From an uncultured Candidatus Melainabacteria bacterium (GTDB taxonomy: Bacteria; Cyanobacteriota; Vampirovibrionia; Gastranaerophilales; Gastranaerophilaceae): a stretch of 64,000 nt of DNA. The stretch is from NCBI GenBank assembly GCA_934728585.1, contig CAKVDZ010000004.1, forward strand, positions 124,001 to 188,000, written 5' to 3'. The notes below the pieces were generated by a model, which had not been told where the DNA came from, did no database searches, and saw only the letters and a list, made by a program, of their open reading frames with translations. Shown in pieces: positions 45,088 through 55,894 of the stretch. The stretch's first letter is position 1. Every line of letters begins with the position of its first letter. The position numbers and the translations under genes are program-made.

Positions 45088-45128
45088 TTCTCTTATCGAC
45101 TCAATATCTTATAGTCTTAACGACTTAA

Positions 45129-46820
<1,692 letters not shown>

Positions 46821-46870
46821 CGAATTTGTGCTCTATCGAGCAAAAGTTTACATCATCTACAGTAAGAACT

Positions 46871-46910
46871 AAAAACAGTGTGGTGGCTTTCAGCCACCAC
46901 ACTGTTTTTA
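46871..46910. terminator. Terminator between groEL and purA
   Basis: ACAGTGTGGTGGCT pairs perfectly with AGCCACCACACTGT around TTC, with AAAAA before and TTTTT after. It can end both convergent transcripts. Confidence 0.93.
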
Positions 46911-46955
46911 TATTGTTGTCACCCGCACTTGTTGCGAATACTTTGCAAATCTTTT

Positions 46956-48230
46956 CTATTTAAAAATCGTTTGTTCTCTATCTGGACCAACGCTCACTAT
47001 TGAAATTGGAATTTCAAAAATTTCTTCAAGACGTTTTAAGTAATCTTTCGCTTCTTTTGGGAATTCTTCGTATGATTTCATGTTTGATAGCGAACATTTC
47101 CAACCTTTATGCGTTTCATAAACAGGTTCTAAATATTTATGCATAAAGACATCTGTCGGATATTCTGTATAAATTTTACCATTTCTTTTATCTTTATATG
47201 CAGTACAAATTTTAATCTCATCAAAATCATCAAAAACGTCAATTTTAGTAAGCGCCATTGAAGTTAAACCGCTCACAAGCACTGCGTATTTTGCTATTAC
47301 TGCATCAAACCAGCCACAACGACGCGGACGACCTGTAGTTGTTCCAAATTCATGTCCAATTTCTCTGATTTTATCACCTGTTTCGTTATTTAATTCTGTA
47401 ACAAAAGGTCCCTCGCCAACACGCGTAAGATATGCCTTTGAAACTCCGATAATTTCATCAATCATGGTTGGACCATAGCCACTGCCTGTTCCTGCTCCAC
47501 CGCCGATTGGATTTGAACTTGTAACGAATGGATATGTACCATAGTCAATATCTAGCATTACACCTTGTGCTCCCTCAAAAAGAATTGTTTTACCCTTATT
47601 TTCGTTTAACATTTTTTGCCAATCAAAGCAAACGTAAGGTTCAAAAATCTTCTTGTATTTAGTACAAATTTCTAGAACTTCCGATTTTGAGTACTCTTTT
47701 AAACCATAAACTTCTTTTAAAGTTTTGTTTTTTAACGGTAAAATTATATCAATTTTTTCATAAAGAGTTTCTTCATCAAACAAATCCCCGACTTTTAAAG
47801 CACAACGTGCCATTTTGTCTGTATATGTTTGTCCAATACCTTTTCTTGTTGAGCCAATTTTACCCTTTTTTACTGTGTCTTCTGCCCAACCATCAACCGC
47901 TGTATGCCAAGGCATTGTAATTGTTGCAAGTGGACTAAGTTTCAACTTTGACAAATCCACACCGCGCGAAATCAATTCAGTTGTTTCTTGTTCAAAATTA
48001 TCAGGTAAAATAACTGTTCCAGCCCCAATAAAACAAATTTTATCACCATATAAAATCCCCGATGGAACTAAATGTAGTTTGTAAGTTTCACCCTTGTAAA
48101 CTACTGTGTGACCAGCATTACAACCGCCTTGATAGCGAATTACCATATCTGCTTTTTCCGCCAACAAATCTGTAATCTTCGCTTTTCCCTCATCGCCCCA
48201 TTGAGCGCCAACTACAACAGTATTTTTCAT
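46956..48230 (-). CDS. purA: Adenylosuccinate synthetase
   Basis: PurA joins IMP and aspartate with GTP in AMP synthesis. VVVGAQWGDEGKAKITDLLA is the GTP loop, where the family's usual GKGK reads GKAK. GGCNAGHTVVYKGETYKLHLVPSGIL, the IGTT-type segment KGKIGSTRKGIGQTY, EGAQGVMLDIDYGTYPFVTSSN and TTTGRPRRCGWFDAV are all intact. The length of 424 aa is normal. It begins 1 nt after the etfA stop, so it is expressed with the electron-transfer genes. Confidence 0.96.
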   Translation of the reverse strand: MKNTVVVGAQWGDEGKAKITDLLAEKADMVIRYQGGCNAGHTVVYKGETYKLHLVPSGILYGDKICFIGAGTVILPDNFEQETTELISRGVDLSKLKLSPLATITMPWHTAVDGWAEDTVKKGKIGSTRKGIGQTYTDKMARCALKVGDLFDEETLYEKIDIILPLKNKTLKEVYGLKEYSKSEVLEICTKYKKIFEPYVCFDWQKMLNENKGKTILFEGAQGVMLDIDYGTYPFVTSSNPIGGGAGTGSGYGPTMIDEIIGVSKAYLTRVGEGPFVTELNNETGDKIREIGHEFGTTTGRPRRCGWFDAVIAKYAVLVSGLTSMALTKIDVFDDFDEIKICTAYKDKRNGKIYTEYPTDVFMHKYLEPVYETHKGWKCSLSNMKSYEEFPKEAKDYLKRLEEIFEIPISIVSVGPDREQTIFK

Positions 48231-48231
48231 T

Positions 48232-49230
48232 TTATCTTCTTTCTTTTAAATTTTTAATCAATTTTGGTAAAATTTCAAAAACATCACCAACAATTCCGAA
48301 ATCTGCGATTTTGAAAATTGGTGCGTTTTTGTCCTTGTTTATTGCAATAATCTTATCTGCGCCACTCATACCAACAGTATGCTGAATTGCACCAGAAATT
48401 CCACATGCAATATAAATTTTTGGAACAACTGTTTTACCAGTTTGCCCAACTTGAATTGAACTATCTGCAAGACCCATATCAACGGCACCTCGCGATGCAC
48501 CAACAGAAGCACCCAACAAGTTTGCAAGTTCCTCTAGCATTTCAAATCCTTGTGCCGATTTAATACCTTTTCCACCAGCAACAACAATTTCTGCCTCGTC
48601 AATTCTTGTATCTGTAAGTTGCGTATTAGGCTTAAAATCAATCAACTCAACTCTTTTTTCAATATTTGATAAATCAATATCTAAATCTATAAATTGAGTA
48701 TTTTTTTCAATTTTACACTCTGATTTTTTCAAAACTTTTGGTCTAACTGTTGCCATTTGCGGATAGTTTTTGCATAAAATTGTCGCCATTAAATTACCGC
48801 CAAAAGTTGGACGAGTTGCTACAAGTTTACCTTTTTCATTAATATCAAGAGCTGTACAATCCGCTGTAAGTCCTGTGTCTATAGTTGATGAGATAACAGG
48901 CGCTAAATCACGCCCTTGAGTTGTCGCTCCAACTAAAACAATTTCTGGCTCTACCTCTTTTATTAATTTAATCGCTATATTAGAGTAATAATCAGTGTTG
49001 TAGTCTTTTAACTCATCAGAAGTTGCGATATAAACTTTATCAAATCCATTTTGACTTAAAATATTTTTATTTTCCTCTAAGTTTGTAGCGTTTCCAATCA
49101 AAAATGCTGAAATTTCACAATTATCAAGTTTTTTAGACAAATTTTGTGCTACACATGCCAGTTCTAAAACAACGTTTAAAACATTGCCTTGTCTATCTGT
49201 TTGTGCGTAAATCAAAATTCCTTTAGCCAT
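48232..49230 (-). CDS. etfA: Electron transfer flavoprotein subunit alpha
   Basis: EtfA binds FAD and passes electrons between a dehydrogenase and a quinone or ferredoxin partner. GKGIKSAQGFEMLEELANLLGASVGASRGAVDMG and SIQVGQTGKTVVPKIYIACGISGAIQHTVGM are the FAD-domain signatures. The size of 332 aa is normal, with no extra N-terminal ferredoxin domain. GGAGGTGTTAA precedes the ATG; its start overlaps etfB by 8 nt. No acyl-CoA dehydrogenase is adjacent. Confidence 0.95.
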   Translation of the reverse strand: MAKGILIYAQTDRQGNVLNVVLELACVAQNLSKKLDNCEISAFLIGNATNLEENKNILSQNGFDKVYIATSDELKDYNTDYYSNIAIKLIKEVEPEIVLVGATTQGRDLAPVISSTIDTGLTADCTALDINEKGKLVATRPTFGGNLMATILCKNYPQMATVRPKVLKKSECKIEKNTQFIDLDIDLSNIEKRVELIDFKPNTQLTDTRIDEAEIVVAGGKGIKSAQGFEMLEELANLLGASVGASRGAVDMGLADSSIQVGQTGKTVVPKIYIACGISGAIQHTVGMSGADKIIAINKDKNAPIFKIADFGIVGDVFEILPKLIKNLKERR

Positions 49231-50002
49231 TTAACACCTCCAGAATTTTTTCTACAGCACTATCGGTTGAAATATTTTCAAAAATTTCTCCGCTCTTTTT
49301 TTGTTCAGGTCTAAATGCCTTGCTAACACAAGTTGGAGAGCCTTTAACACCAACTTTTTCTGGTTCAATACCGATATCTTCGTGCGAATAAAACGGAATT
49401 TCTGCATTTTGTGCAATTTTATAACCGTTTATAAACGGTCGTCTTGGTTCATAATCGCATTTTAGCATACATAAAACTGCTGGAAGTTTGACTTTTACTG
49501 TTTCAATACCGTCTTCGACTTCACGTTTAACAATGGCATAGCCGTTTTCGACTTTTTCAATTTCTTTTACATAGGTTACTAGAGCATAACCTAGATTTGT
49601 AGAAATAGATGGACCTGTTTGAGCAGTATCGCCGTCAGTTGCAAATTGTCCACACAAAACCAAATCTACACCATCAACTTTTGATTTTATTGCTGTTGCT
49701 AAAGTTCTACCAGTTGCAACCGTATCTGCACCAGCAAATTTTTTATCAGATACAACAAATCCACTATCAATACCCAAAGAAATCGCCTTGCGGATAATTT
49801 CTTCAGCTTGAAGCGGACCCATTGTAAGCGCCGTAATTTTTACGGCAAAATCTTTGTCTTTTAGTCTTAATGCGGTTTCCAAGGCATACAAATCAAACGG
49901 ATTGATAACACTTTCCAAGCCATCACGCTGAATAGTGTTATTTTCAGTCCATTTTATATCTGCAGTATCTGGAACTTGTTTTACACATACCGCAATATTC
50001 AT
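49223..50002 (-). CDS. etfB: Electron transfer flavoprotein subunit beta
   Basis: EtfB completes the heterodimer and holds AMP or a second FAD. MNIAVCVKQVPDTADIKWTENN, INPFDLYALETALRLKD and GADTVATGRTLATAI with DLVLCGQFATDGDTAQTGP match the family. It has 259 aa. It lies 2 nt after a small Cys protein gene and overlaps etfA. In anaerobes EtfAB often performs electron bifurcation; whether this pair does cannot be decided from sequence by eye. Confidence 0.95.
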   Translation of the reverse strand: MNIAVCVKQVPDTADIKWTENNTIQRDGLESVINPFDLYALETALRLKDKDFAVKITALTMGPLQAEEIIRKAISLGIDSGFVVSDKKFAGADTVATGRTLATAIKSKVDGVDLVLCGQFATDGDTAQTGPSISTNLGYALVTYVKEIEKVENGYAIVKREVEDGIETVKVKLPAVLCMLKCDYEPRRPFINGYKIAQNAEIPFYSHEDIGIEPEKVGVKGSPTCVSKAFRPEQKKSGEIFENISTDSAVEKILEVLNG

Positions 50003-50004
50003 TT

Positions 50005-50178
50005 TTATTTCTTAGCTTGTTTCATTTGAACGTCTAATGCTGCATTGTGAGCTAACATGTAAACAGAACAAATTTTGTAGTTTTTCAAGTACCACGCACA
50101 AGCATCTTGTGTGCAAACTTTCTCAAAGTCAGAACCAGCTGACATTAGGGGGCAATATGGAATGTTTTTGTCTGCCAT
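50005..50178 (-). CDS. Small Cys-containing protein (57 aa)
   Basis: This short gene starts MADKNIPYCPLMSAGSDFEK. Its cysteines follow the pattern YCPLMS...VCTQDACAWYL...ICSVYMLA (positions 9, 23, 28, 38), a layout I know from small uncharacterised proteins of anaerobes that could bind a metal or Fe-S cluster. It has no signal peptide. It sits between an NfnA-like flavoprotein (13 nt gap) and etfB (2 nt gap), so it probably belongs to the same electron-transfer operon. The function is unknown. Confidence 0.8.
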   Translation of the reverse strand: MADKNIPYCPLMSAGSDFEKVCTQDACAWYLKNYKICSVYMLAHNAALDVQMKQAKK

Positions 50179-50191
50179 AATCTTACTATTT

Positions 50192-51025
50192 TTAACCTTT
50201 CTTTAATAAGTTACAGTTTTCATCTCTCTTACGTTCTTGATCTTTATAAATTCTTGTTCTGTTGATAACTTCATCAAAGTCAATTTTGTGAGCGTCAAAA
50301 TCAGGACCGTCAACGCAAGCAAATTTAACTTCACCACCAACAGTAATTCTGCAAGCACCACACATGCCAGTACCGTCAACCATGATAGGGTTCATACTAG
50401 CTTCTGTGTAAATACCTTTATCACGAGTTAAGTTAGCAACTGCTCTCATCATTGGCATTGGACCAACTGCGATTGCATAGTCAACTTTTTCGTTATTCAT
50501 AATTCTTTCCAAAACTTGAGTTACAAAACCTTTTTCACCCAAAGTTCCATCATCAGTTGTGATGAATAATTCTGTGCAAGCATCTTTCATTTTATCTTCC
50601 CAGAAGATTAAATCTTTTGTTCTTGCACCCATAATCATATAAACTTTATTGCCTGCTTCTTTGAAAGCTTTTGCAATCAAATAACAAGGTGCAGCACCGT
50701 ATCCACCAGCTAAGCAAACAACTGTGCCATATTTTTTGATGTGAGTTGGTTGACCCAAAGGTCCAACTAAGTCAGCTAATTCATCGCCAACATTTAAACT
50801 TGCAAGTTGTTTTGTAGAATAGCCAACAGCCATGAATACTAATGTTAAAATTCCATTTTCTTTGTCAACATCAGCTATTGTTAGAGGAACTCTTTCGCCG
50901 TCTTTTGTTGCTCTAAATATAATAAATTGACCAGCTTTAGCGTTTCTTACAACGTATGGAGCTTCAATTTGGATTTCGTATTGATTTGGACAAATTTCTT
51001 TTTTTGCTAAAATTTTATATGACAT
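50192..51025 (-). CDS. NfnA/SudB-type ferredoxin-NAD(P)+ reductase subunit
   Basis: The 277-aa flavoprotein resembles the alpha subunit of NADH-dependent ferredoxin:NADP+ oxidoreductase and sulfide dehydrogenase SudB, related to PyrK. FAD domain: AGQFIIFRATKDGERVPLTIAD. NAD domain: VVCLAGGYGAAPCYLIAKA, YAIAVGPMPMMRAVANLT. The 2Fe-2S cysteines are in GTGMCGACRITVGGEVKFACVDGPDFDAH. I use ATG 51025 (after AAGGG), dropping 40 residues of a longer frame. The usual large partner (NfnB/SudA/GltA-like) is not next to it; EtfBA follow instead. Confidence 0.88.
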   Translation of the reverse strand: MSYKILAKKEICPNQYEIQIEAPYVVRNAKAGQFIIFRATKDGERVPLTIADVDKENGILTLVFMAVGYSTKQLASLNVGDELADLVGPLGQPTHIKKYGTVVCLAGGYGAAPCYLIAKAFKEAGNKVYMIMGARTKDLIFWEDKMKDACTELFITTDDGTLGEKGFVTQVLERIMNNEKVDYAIAVGPMPMMRAVANLTRDKGIYTEASMNPIMVDGTGMCGACRITVGGEVKFACVDGPDFDAHKIDFDEVINRTRIYKDQERKRDENCNLLKKG

Positions 51026-51117
51026 GTTACTACCCTTTATTATAATTAAATCAAAATTATTATAACACAAATTTAATTTCATGTATAATAGAAAAAAATA
51101 AATACAACAGGTGGAGT

Positions 51118-51807
51118 ATGAAAAATATTGCAATAATCTTAGCATCAGGTACTGGCGAGCGTTTTGGCGAAAATATTCCCAAACAATTTTTCAAGTTTAG
51201 AGGAAAAACTTTGCTTGAACATTCAATTGATGCTTTTGAAAAAAATAAAAATATTGACGAAATCATTTTGGTTACAAACCCTAAATTTAGAGATTTGGCA
51301 GAAGAAATTTTAAGCAAAAATGATTATAAAAAAATTACAAAACTCTTAAACGGTGGCAAAACAAGGGTTGAAAGTTCTTATATCGGAACATCTGAAGCAC
51401 CTGATGACGCGAACGTTTTAATCCATGACGCAGTGAGGGCATTTGTTACACAAAGAATTATTGACGATAATATTGAGGCTTTACAAAAATATGAAGCGGT
51501 AGGAACAGCGATTGACACAATCGATACGATAATTCAAATTGATGAAAATAACGTTATTACAGCAATTCCGCCAAGAAATTTTTTAAAACGAGTTCAAACT
51601 CCACAATCTTTTAGAGCAAACCTAATCAAAAAAGCACACGAATTGGCACTAAAAGACGAAAATGCAATCTTCACAGACGATTGCGGACTAATTTTACGCT
51701 ACAACTTAGCACCAATCCACATTGTAGACGGTGACGAATTGAATATAAAAATCACTCACAAAAATGACTTAAACGTCATCAAAAATATGCTTGGCAGGGA
51801 ATTTTAA
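51118..51807 (+). CDS. IspD/TarI-family cytidylyltransferase
   Basis: The enzyme activates a polyol- or erythritol-phosphate with CTP. ILASGTGERFGENIPKQFFKFRGKTLLEHSI is the CTP-binding start. IHDAVRAFVTQRIIDDNIEAL, PPRNFLKRVQTPQSFRANLI and GDELNIKITHKNDL resemble TarI (ribitol-5-phosphate) more than IspD (isoprenoid pathway). It begins a glycan gene set and overlaps the next gene by one base (TAATG), which also favours a surface-polymer role. IspD function cannot be excluded if no other copy exists. Confidence 0.82.
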   Translation: MKNIAIILASGTGERFGENIPKQFFKFRGKTLLEHSIDAFEKNKNIDEIILVTNPKFRDLAEEILSKNDYKKITKLLNGGKTRVESSYIGTSEAPDDANVLIHDAVRAFVTQRIIDDNIEALQKYEAVGTAIDTIDTIIQIDENNVITAIPPRNFLKRVQTPQSFRANLIKKAHELALKDENAIFTDDCGLILRYNLAPIHIVDGDELNIKITHKNDLNVIKNMLGREF

Positions 51808-52661
51808 TGGCAGAAACAATAAATATAGCTTTTTCATGTAACAACCAATGGGCAGATAAGCTTGCCGTAACAATGGTTTCTACTCTAATTCATGCCAGCA
51901 AAGATGATTTTTACAAATTTTTCATTTTAGACGGTGGAATTACAGAAGAAAATAAGAAAAAATTTGCAAAAATAAAATCTAAAACAAATTTTAAAATTGA
52001 ATATATTCCAGTAAACAAGGAACTTTTTTCAAACGCACCTTTAAGTCATCATTTTACAATTGAAACATACTATAGGCTAAAATTACCATCATTAATTGAT
52101 GTCGACAAACTATTATACTTGGATGTTGATACCTTAGTAAAAAAAGACCTTAAAGAGCTTTATAACATTGACATTAATAATTATTACGCAGGAGCAGTCA
52201 TTGATGAAAGTTCTTACTCGCAAAATATTCACAAATTATCTGTCAAACGATATTTCAATGCTGGTATGCTTTTGTTAAATTTAAAAAAGATTAGAGAAGA
52301 TAAACTTGAAGATAATTTTTTTGAATTTATCGACAAACATTCTGATTTAATTTCTTATGTTGACCAATGCGTTTTGAATGCAGTTTTTAATGAAAACGTA
52401 AAATTTCTTGATAGAAGATTTAATTTTCAACATCATAGCGCACTTGACAATATCAACGAAAAATACCAACAGCAGAAAAAAGAGGTCATTGTGTTGCATT
52501 ATGTTGCGCAAAAAAAGCCTTGGAATCTTGAAAAATCTCCGTCGTTAATTTTTGAATATATCTGTTATGCTATAAAAACTCCATATAAGTGGAATTTTAT
52601 GAAACATTTAATAATAGAATTTTTTAAAAAAGTAAAAATATTATTACTTTTATTAACATAA
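51807..52661 (+). CDS. Family-8 glycosyltransferase
   Basis: GT8 enzymes transfer galactose, glucose or similar sugars to LPS or other acceptors with retention. INIAFSCNNQWADKLAVTMVSTL is the opening strand, LLYLDVDTLVKKDL contains the DxD metal motif, FNAGMLLLNL is the acceptor-side segment, and VDQCVLNAVF and VLHYVAQKKPW complete the pattern. It has 284 aa, translationally coupled to the cytidylyltransferase. The precise donor is unknown. Confidence 0.88.
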   Translation: MAETINIAFSCNNQWADKLAVTMVSTLIHASKDDFYKFFILDGGITEENKKKFAKIKSKTNFKIEYIPVNKELFSNAPLSHHFTIETYYRLKLPSLIDVDKLLYLDVDTLVKKDLKELYNIDINNYYAGAVIDESSYSQNIHKLSVKRYFNAGMLLLNLKKIREDKLEDNFFEFIDKHSDLISYVDQCVLNAVFNENVKFLDRRFNFQHHSALDNINEKYQQQKKEVIVLHYVAQKKPWNLEKSPSLIFEYICYAIKTPYKWNFMKHLIIEFFKKVKILLLLLT

Positions 52662-52733
52662 AAGGATTAAAATTTAAAAATCTATTTAACTAATTGTTGA
52701 AAATATGCTATTATAAAGAAAAATGAGGTATAT

Positions 52734-53504
52734 ATGTTAAGCTATTATTTTAAAAGAAAAACTAAAACAAAAAAATTCGATGACGATTTACTTTGGTCAA
52801 TGGGTGAAATAAAAGGTAAAAAAGTTCTTTTATATGGTGCCGGAGAAGAATTTGTTAATTTAAATAAGTTATATTTTTTCAAAGATATTTTGAATATAGT
52901 TGCTATTGCAGATAAAAAATTTGAAACAGACCCTGTTGAAACATTTGAAGGTATTCGAGCTATTACTCCAAGCCAAATTAAAAACGAAGATTACGATGTT
53001 CTTTTAATTACAAATGAACAATACAAACCAATTTTGGACTATGTATTCAACGATTTACACGTTGAAAACAAAGACGTAAGAACTGTTTTCAATGAAGAAA
53101 TTAAAGACGAAGAAGTTAATTTAAATTACTTACACAAATTTAATTTTGAAAAAACATTACCAAAACTAATCAAAAAACTACAAGGGAAAACCGTAATGTT
53201 GTATGGCGCAGGAGTATTTTTAGAATTAATAAAAAAATATTTTGACTTGTCAGATTTAAATATAATTGGAATTGCAGACAAAAAATTCAGACGAAGAACA
53301 GAAAATGAATCTTTTTTAGGATACACAGCTTATGCACCTGAGGACATAAAAGATTTAAATCCGGACTATGTTTTAGTTGCAACAAGAAATTATATCAATA
53401 TTATTGAAGATTTGTATTTCAATACATTAAAAGGTACAAAAATAAGAGTTAAACCGCTTTTGTATAAAGGTTTTTGGGCTTTGGCAAAAGAAATATTTGG
53501 TTAA
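52734..53504 (+). CDS. Duplicated Rossmann-like protein of the glycan locus
   Basis: The 256-aa protein contains the same unit twice: KGKKVLLYGAGEEFVNLNKLYFFKDILNIVAIADKKF (from about residue 27) and GKTVMLYGAGVFLELIKKYFDLSDLNIIGIADKKF (from about 149). Each is followed by a short segment naming a position (ITPSQIKNEDYDVLLIT; YAPEDIKDLNPDYVLVAT). The GAG loop and acidic end of the second strand suggest a nucleotide-binding fold, as in sugar epimerase-associated proteins. The function is unknown. It follows the GT8 gene by 72 nt. Confidence 0.75.
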   Translation: MLSYYFKRKTKTKKFDDDLLWSMGEIKGKKVLLYGAGEEFVNLNKLYFFKDILNIVAIADKKFETDPVETFEGIRAITPSQIKNEDYDVLLITNEQYKPILDYVFNDLHVENKDVRTVFNEEIKDEEVNLNYLHKFNFEKTLPKLIKKLQGKTVMLYGAGVFLELIKKYFDLSDLNIIGIADKKFRRRTENESFLGYTAYAPEDIKDLNPDYVLVATRNYINIIEDLYFNTLKGTKIRVKPLLYKGFWALAKEIFG

Positions 53505-53510
53505 CTAAAA

Positions 53511-54461
53511 CTAATTAAAATTATCATATAATATTCGTGCGAATAACAGGTTTTTTCTATAAAAAGCACGAATATTTAATATTGGATATTTTAAGAAAAA
53601 TTTAATCAAGAAGAAATATTTTTTGTGCTTAAAATTCACGGTTTGAATATTTTCGCAAATTTTAAGTAGTTCGTGATAATATTTTGGGTTTTTATAGGCA
53701 AAATTATTATAAACATTAAAATAGAAATTAAATATTTTTAACGAAAACCTAAGCAATCTAGTTTCTTGAGAAATCGCTCCCCAAATACCGCCTTGATTAA
53801 CTCTATAAACAGACATAACGTCTTCTATAAAATGAATTTTGCCTTGTTGAGCAAAAAGCAAATGTAAATACCAATCTCCAGGGAGAATTTTATCAGGAAT
53901 TTTTCCCACAATATTTTCAACTGAAGCCCATCTATACATAACCGAATTTGTTGGAATAAAATTGCACTCTAATAACGCATCTTTAGAAAAGTTCCAAACA
54001 CTGGATAAAACTACCTGTTCAGGGAAAATATCTTCAGGGACTGATAAGTTTTCAAATACTCTTTTTACATTATGAAAACAAATTGAATAATCAGGATTGG
54101 CCTCCAGAAAATCAACTTGTTTTTGGAGTTTGTATGGGTCAGTCCAATAATCATCGCCTTCGCAAATTGCAACATATTTACCTTTTACTCTTGGAAAATT
54201 ATAAATATTTAATACGGGCCCTCCTTTTGAAAATTGATTTTCATTTTCGTAAAGAGGTTTTATTATGTCCGGATATTTTTGCTCGTATTCTTGTATAATT
54301 TCAGTTGTGCCGTCAGTTGAACAATCATCGTGAATAAGGACTTCAAACTTAAAATCTGTTTTTTGCATTAAAAATCCATCAAGACATTGTTTAATATAGT
54401 TTTTTTGATTATATGTAATACAGCAAATTGAAACTAAAGTTTTATTCATTTTGTTTTTCAT
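53511..54461 (-). CDS. Family-2 glycosyltransferase
   Basis: The 316-aa GT-A enzyme shows SICCITYNQKNYIKQCLDGF, IHDDCSTDGTTEIIQEYEQKYPD and the catalytic region AICEGDDYWTDPYKLQKQVDFLE. This is the pattern of inverting transferases that decorate polysaccharides. It converges on the duplicated Rossmann gene with 6 nt between stops and has no visible terminator. The 146 bases upstream are very AT-rich with nothing recognisable. Confidence 0.88.
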   Translation of the reverse strand: MKNKMNKTLVSICCITYNQKNYIKQCLDGFLMQKTDFKFEVLIHDDCSTDGTTEIIQEYEQKYPDIIKPLYENENQFSKGGPVLNIYNFPRVKGKYVAICEGDDYWTDPYKLQKQVDFLEANPDYSICFHNVKRVFENLSVPEDIFPEQVVLSSVWNFSKDALLECNFIPTNSVMYRWASVENIVGKIPDKILPGDWYLHLLFAQQGKIHFIEDVMSVYRVNQGGIWGAISQETRLLRFSLKIFNFYFNVYNNFAYKNPKYYHELLKICENIQTVNFKHKKYFFLIKFFLKYPILNIRAFYRKNLLFARILYDNFN

Positions 54462-54607
54462 ATCATAATTGTTGAAGTTTATTTATTGTTTTGTTGTCCA
54501 TTTTATTTTGAAAATATCAGTATATTTATTAAAGTTATATTTTTTCTGAGTGTATTATAAAAATTGCGTAAATTTTTATATTTTTTTTAACCAAATTATT
54601 TGTATTA

Positions 54608-55894
54608 TTATAGCATAATCTTATAATTAATAATCATATCATCTCCTTTGGTATCAATAATTCTTAGGTTTTCTTTTATTTTCTGATAAATTAATTCTAA
54701 ATGAACATCATTTTTTGGGTGAATAAAAATTCTAATTGCAATTTGCGATAGCTTACCCCACGTATCTTCGGGTAAAATGTCACCTTTTTCATAACTTTCA
54801 AATATATCAATTATTCCATTTTCTTTTTTTAATTTGTCTACACCAACAATCTTTTTAATAATTCCTGGTTTACATAGACAACTAACATTATAGCATTTTT
54901 CTAGATTTTGTGGATATATTTTATTTAATTTGTTATCAAAGTTTGTCATTCTGCCAGTAAATGCAAAATTTATCATCATTGTTAAGGGATTATAATTACA
55001 TAATTTATCTAATAGTATATATTCTAAGCTACCAGTTAATCTAAATCCAGCTTCATAAGGAATTATTACTTCGTTATTATCAACAAAACATTGAATAAAC
55101 ATCATTCCATTTTTAATATCTAATTTCTTAAATAAACTTTTAAATTTTTTATCTAGTGTTTTTAAAAAGACATTCGTATATTTTGAAGGGAAAGTATAAC
55201 CACTTGGAAGTTTAATAAATCCATCTTTTACATGGATAACATGTCTATCGCCAACAAGTGTAACTTGATAGTTGCCATTATCAAACAAATAAAAAACTGT
55301 TATTTCTTTGAAATTATAATATTTTTCTATTAAATATTTTTTGTTTTTTGAAAATTTTAATGAATTTATAATTCCGTCGTTTAATTCTCTTTTATTATTA
55401 CAAATAGAAATACCTCTTGCTCCTGAATTATCAACGGGTTTAACGATAACTGGAAATTCAATATTTTCATTATATTTATAATCTTTAATACTTGGAATAT
55501 CAAATTTAGTAAGATATTCTTTAAAAATTTGTTTTTGTGTCGAAAAATTTAATTGTTCATTATTGCTTATGTAACAAGGAAGGTTGGATTTTTCGCATAT
55601 TAACTTATAATATGGCAACATTGAATCCATAAAACCAGTCAATATTCCATCTATTTTTTTATTTTTTATTAATTTACAAATTTCATTTACGTCTGTTGTA
55701 CTTATTAAATAACTTTCATCTGCGAGTTTTTTTGCTGGAGAATTTTCATAATAATCAATAACAACGACTTTTGCTCCATATTGATGAGCACATTCAACAA
55801 TTTGTGTAAGTAGTTTTGTTGCACCTAATATTAATAATTTTTTGCCTTGCCAATTATATATATTTTTTTCATTTTTAATAAAGTTTGTATTCAT
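54608..55894 (-). CDS. ATP-grasp ligase of the glycan locus
   Basis: The 428-aa protein has the ATP-grasp layout: KKLLILGATKLLTQIVECAHQYGAKVVVIDYY (pre-ATP-grasp), STQKQIFKEYLTKFDIPS, FPVIVKPVDNSGARGISICNN (ATP loop), and the metal-binding EAGFRLTGS. Such enzymes join a carboxylate to an amine and in glycan loci may add amino acids to sugars (inference). It overlaps the WbqC-like gene by 20 nt. Confidence 0.82.
   Translation of the reverse strand: MNTNFIKNEKNIYNWQGKKLLILGATKLLTQIVECAHQYGAKVVVIDYYENSPAKKLADESYLISTTDVNEICKLIKNKKIDGILTGFMDSMLPYYKLICEKSNLPCYISNNEQLNFSTQKQIFKEYLTKFDIPSIKDYKYNENIEFPVIVKPVDNSGARGISICNNKRELNDGIINSLKFSKNKKYLIEKYYNFKEITVFYLFDNGNYQVTLVGDRHVIHVKDGFIKLPSGYTFPSKYTNVFLKTLDKKFKSLFKKLDIKNGMMFIQCFVDNNEVIIPYEAGFRLTGSLEYILLDKLCNYNPLTMMINFAFTGRMTNFDNKLNKIYPQNLEKCYNVSCLCKPGIIKKIVGVDKLKKENGIIDIFESYEKGDILPEDTWGKLSQIAIRIFIHPKNDVHLELIYQKIKENLRIIDTKGDDMIINYKIML

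Noticed and set aside
46956..48230. purA as inactive because its P-loop reads GKAK
   Set aside because: All other catalytic segments are intact; a Gly-to-Ala change there is most likely tolerated.
51026..51145. 40-residue N-terminal extension of the NfnA-like protein
   Set aside because: It is hydrophobic noise over the promoter region shared with the divergent cytidylyltransferase gene; ATG 51025 has AAGGG and matches the family start.
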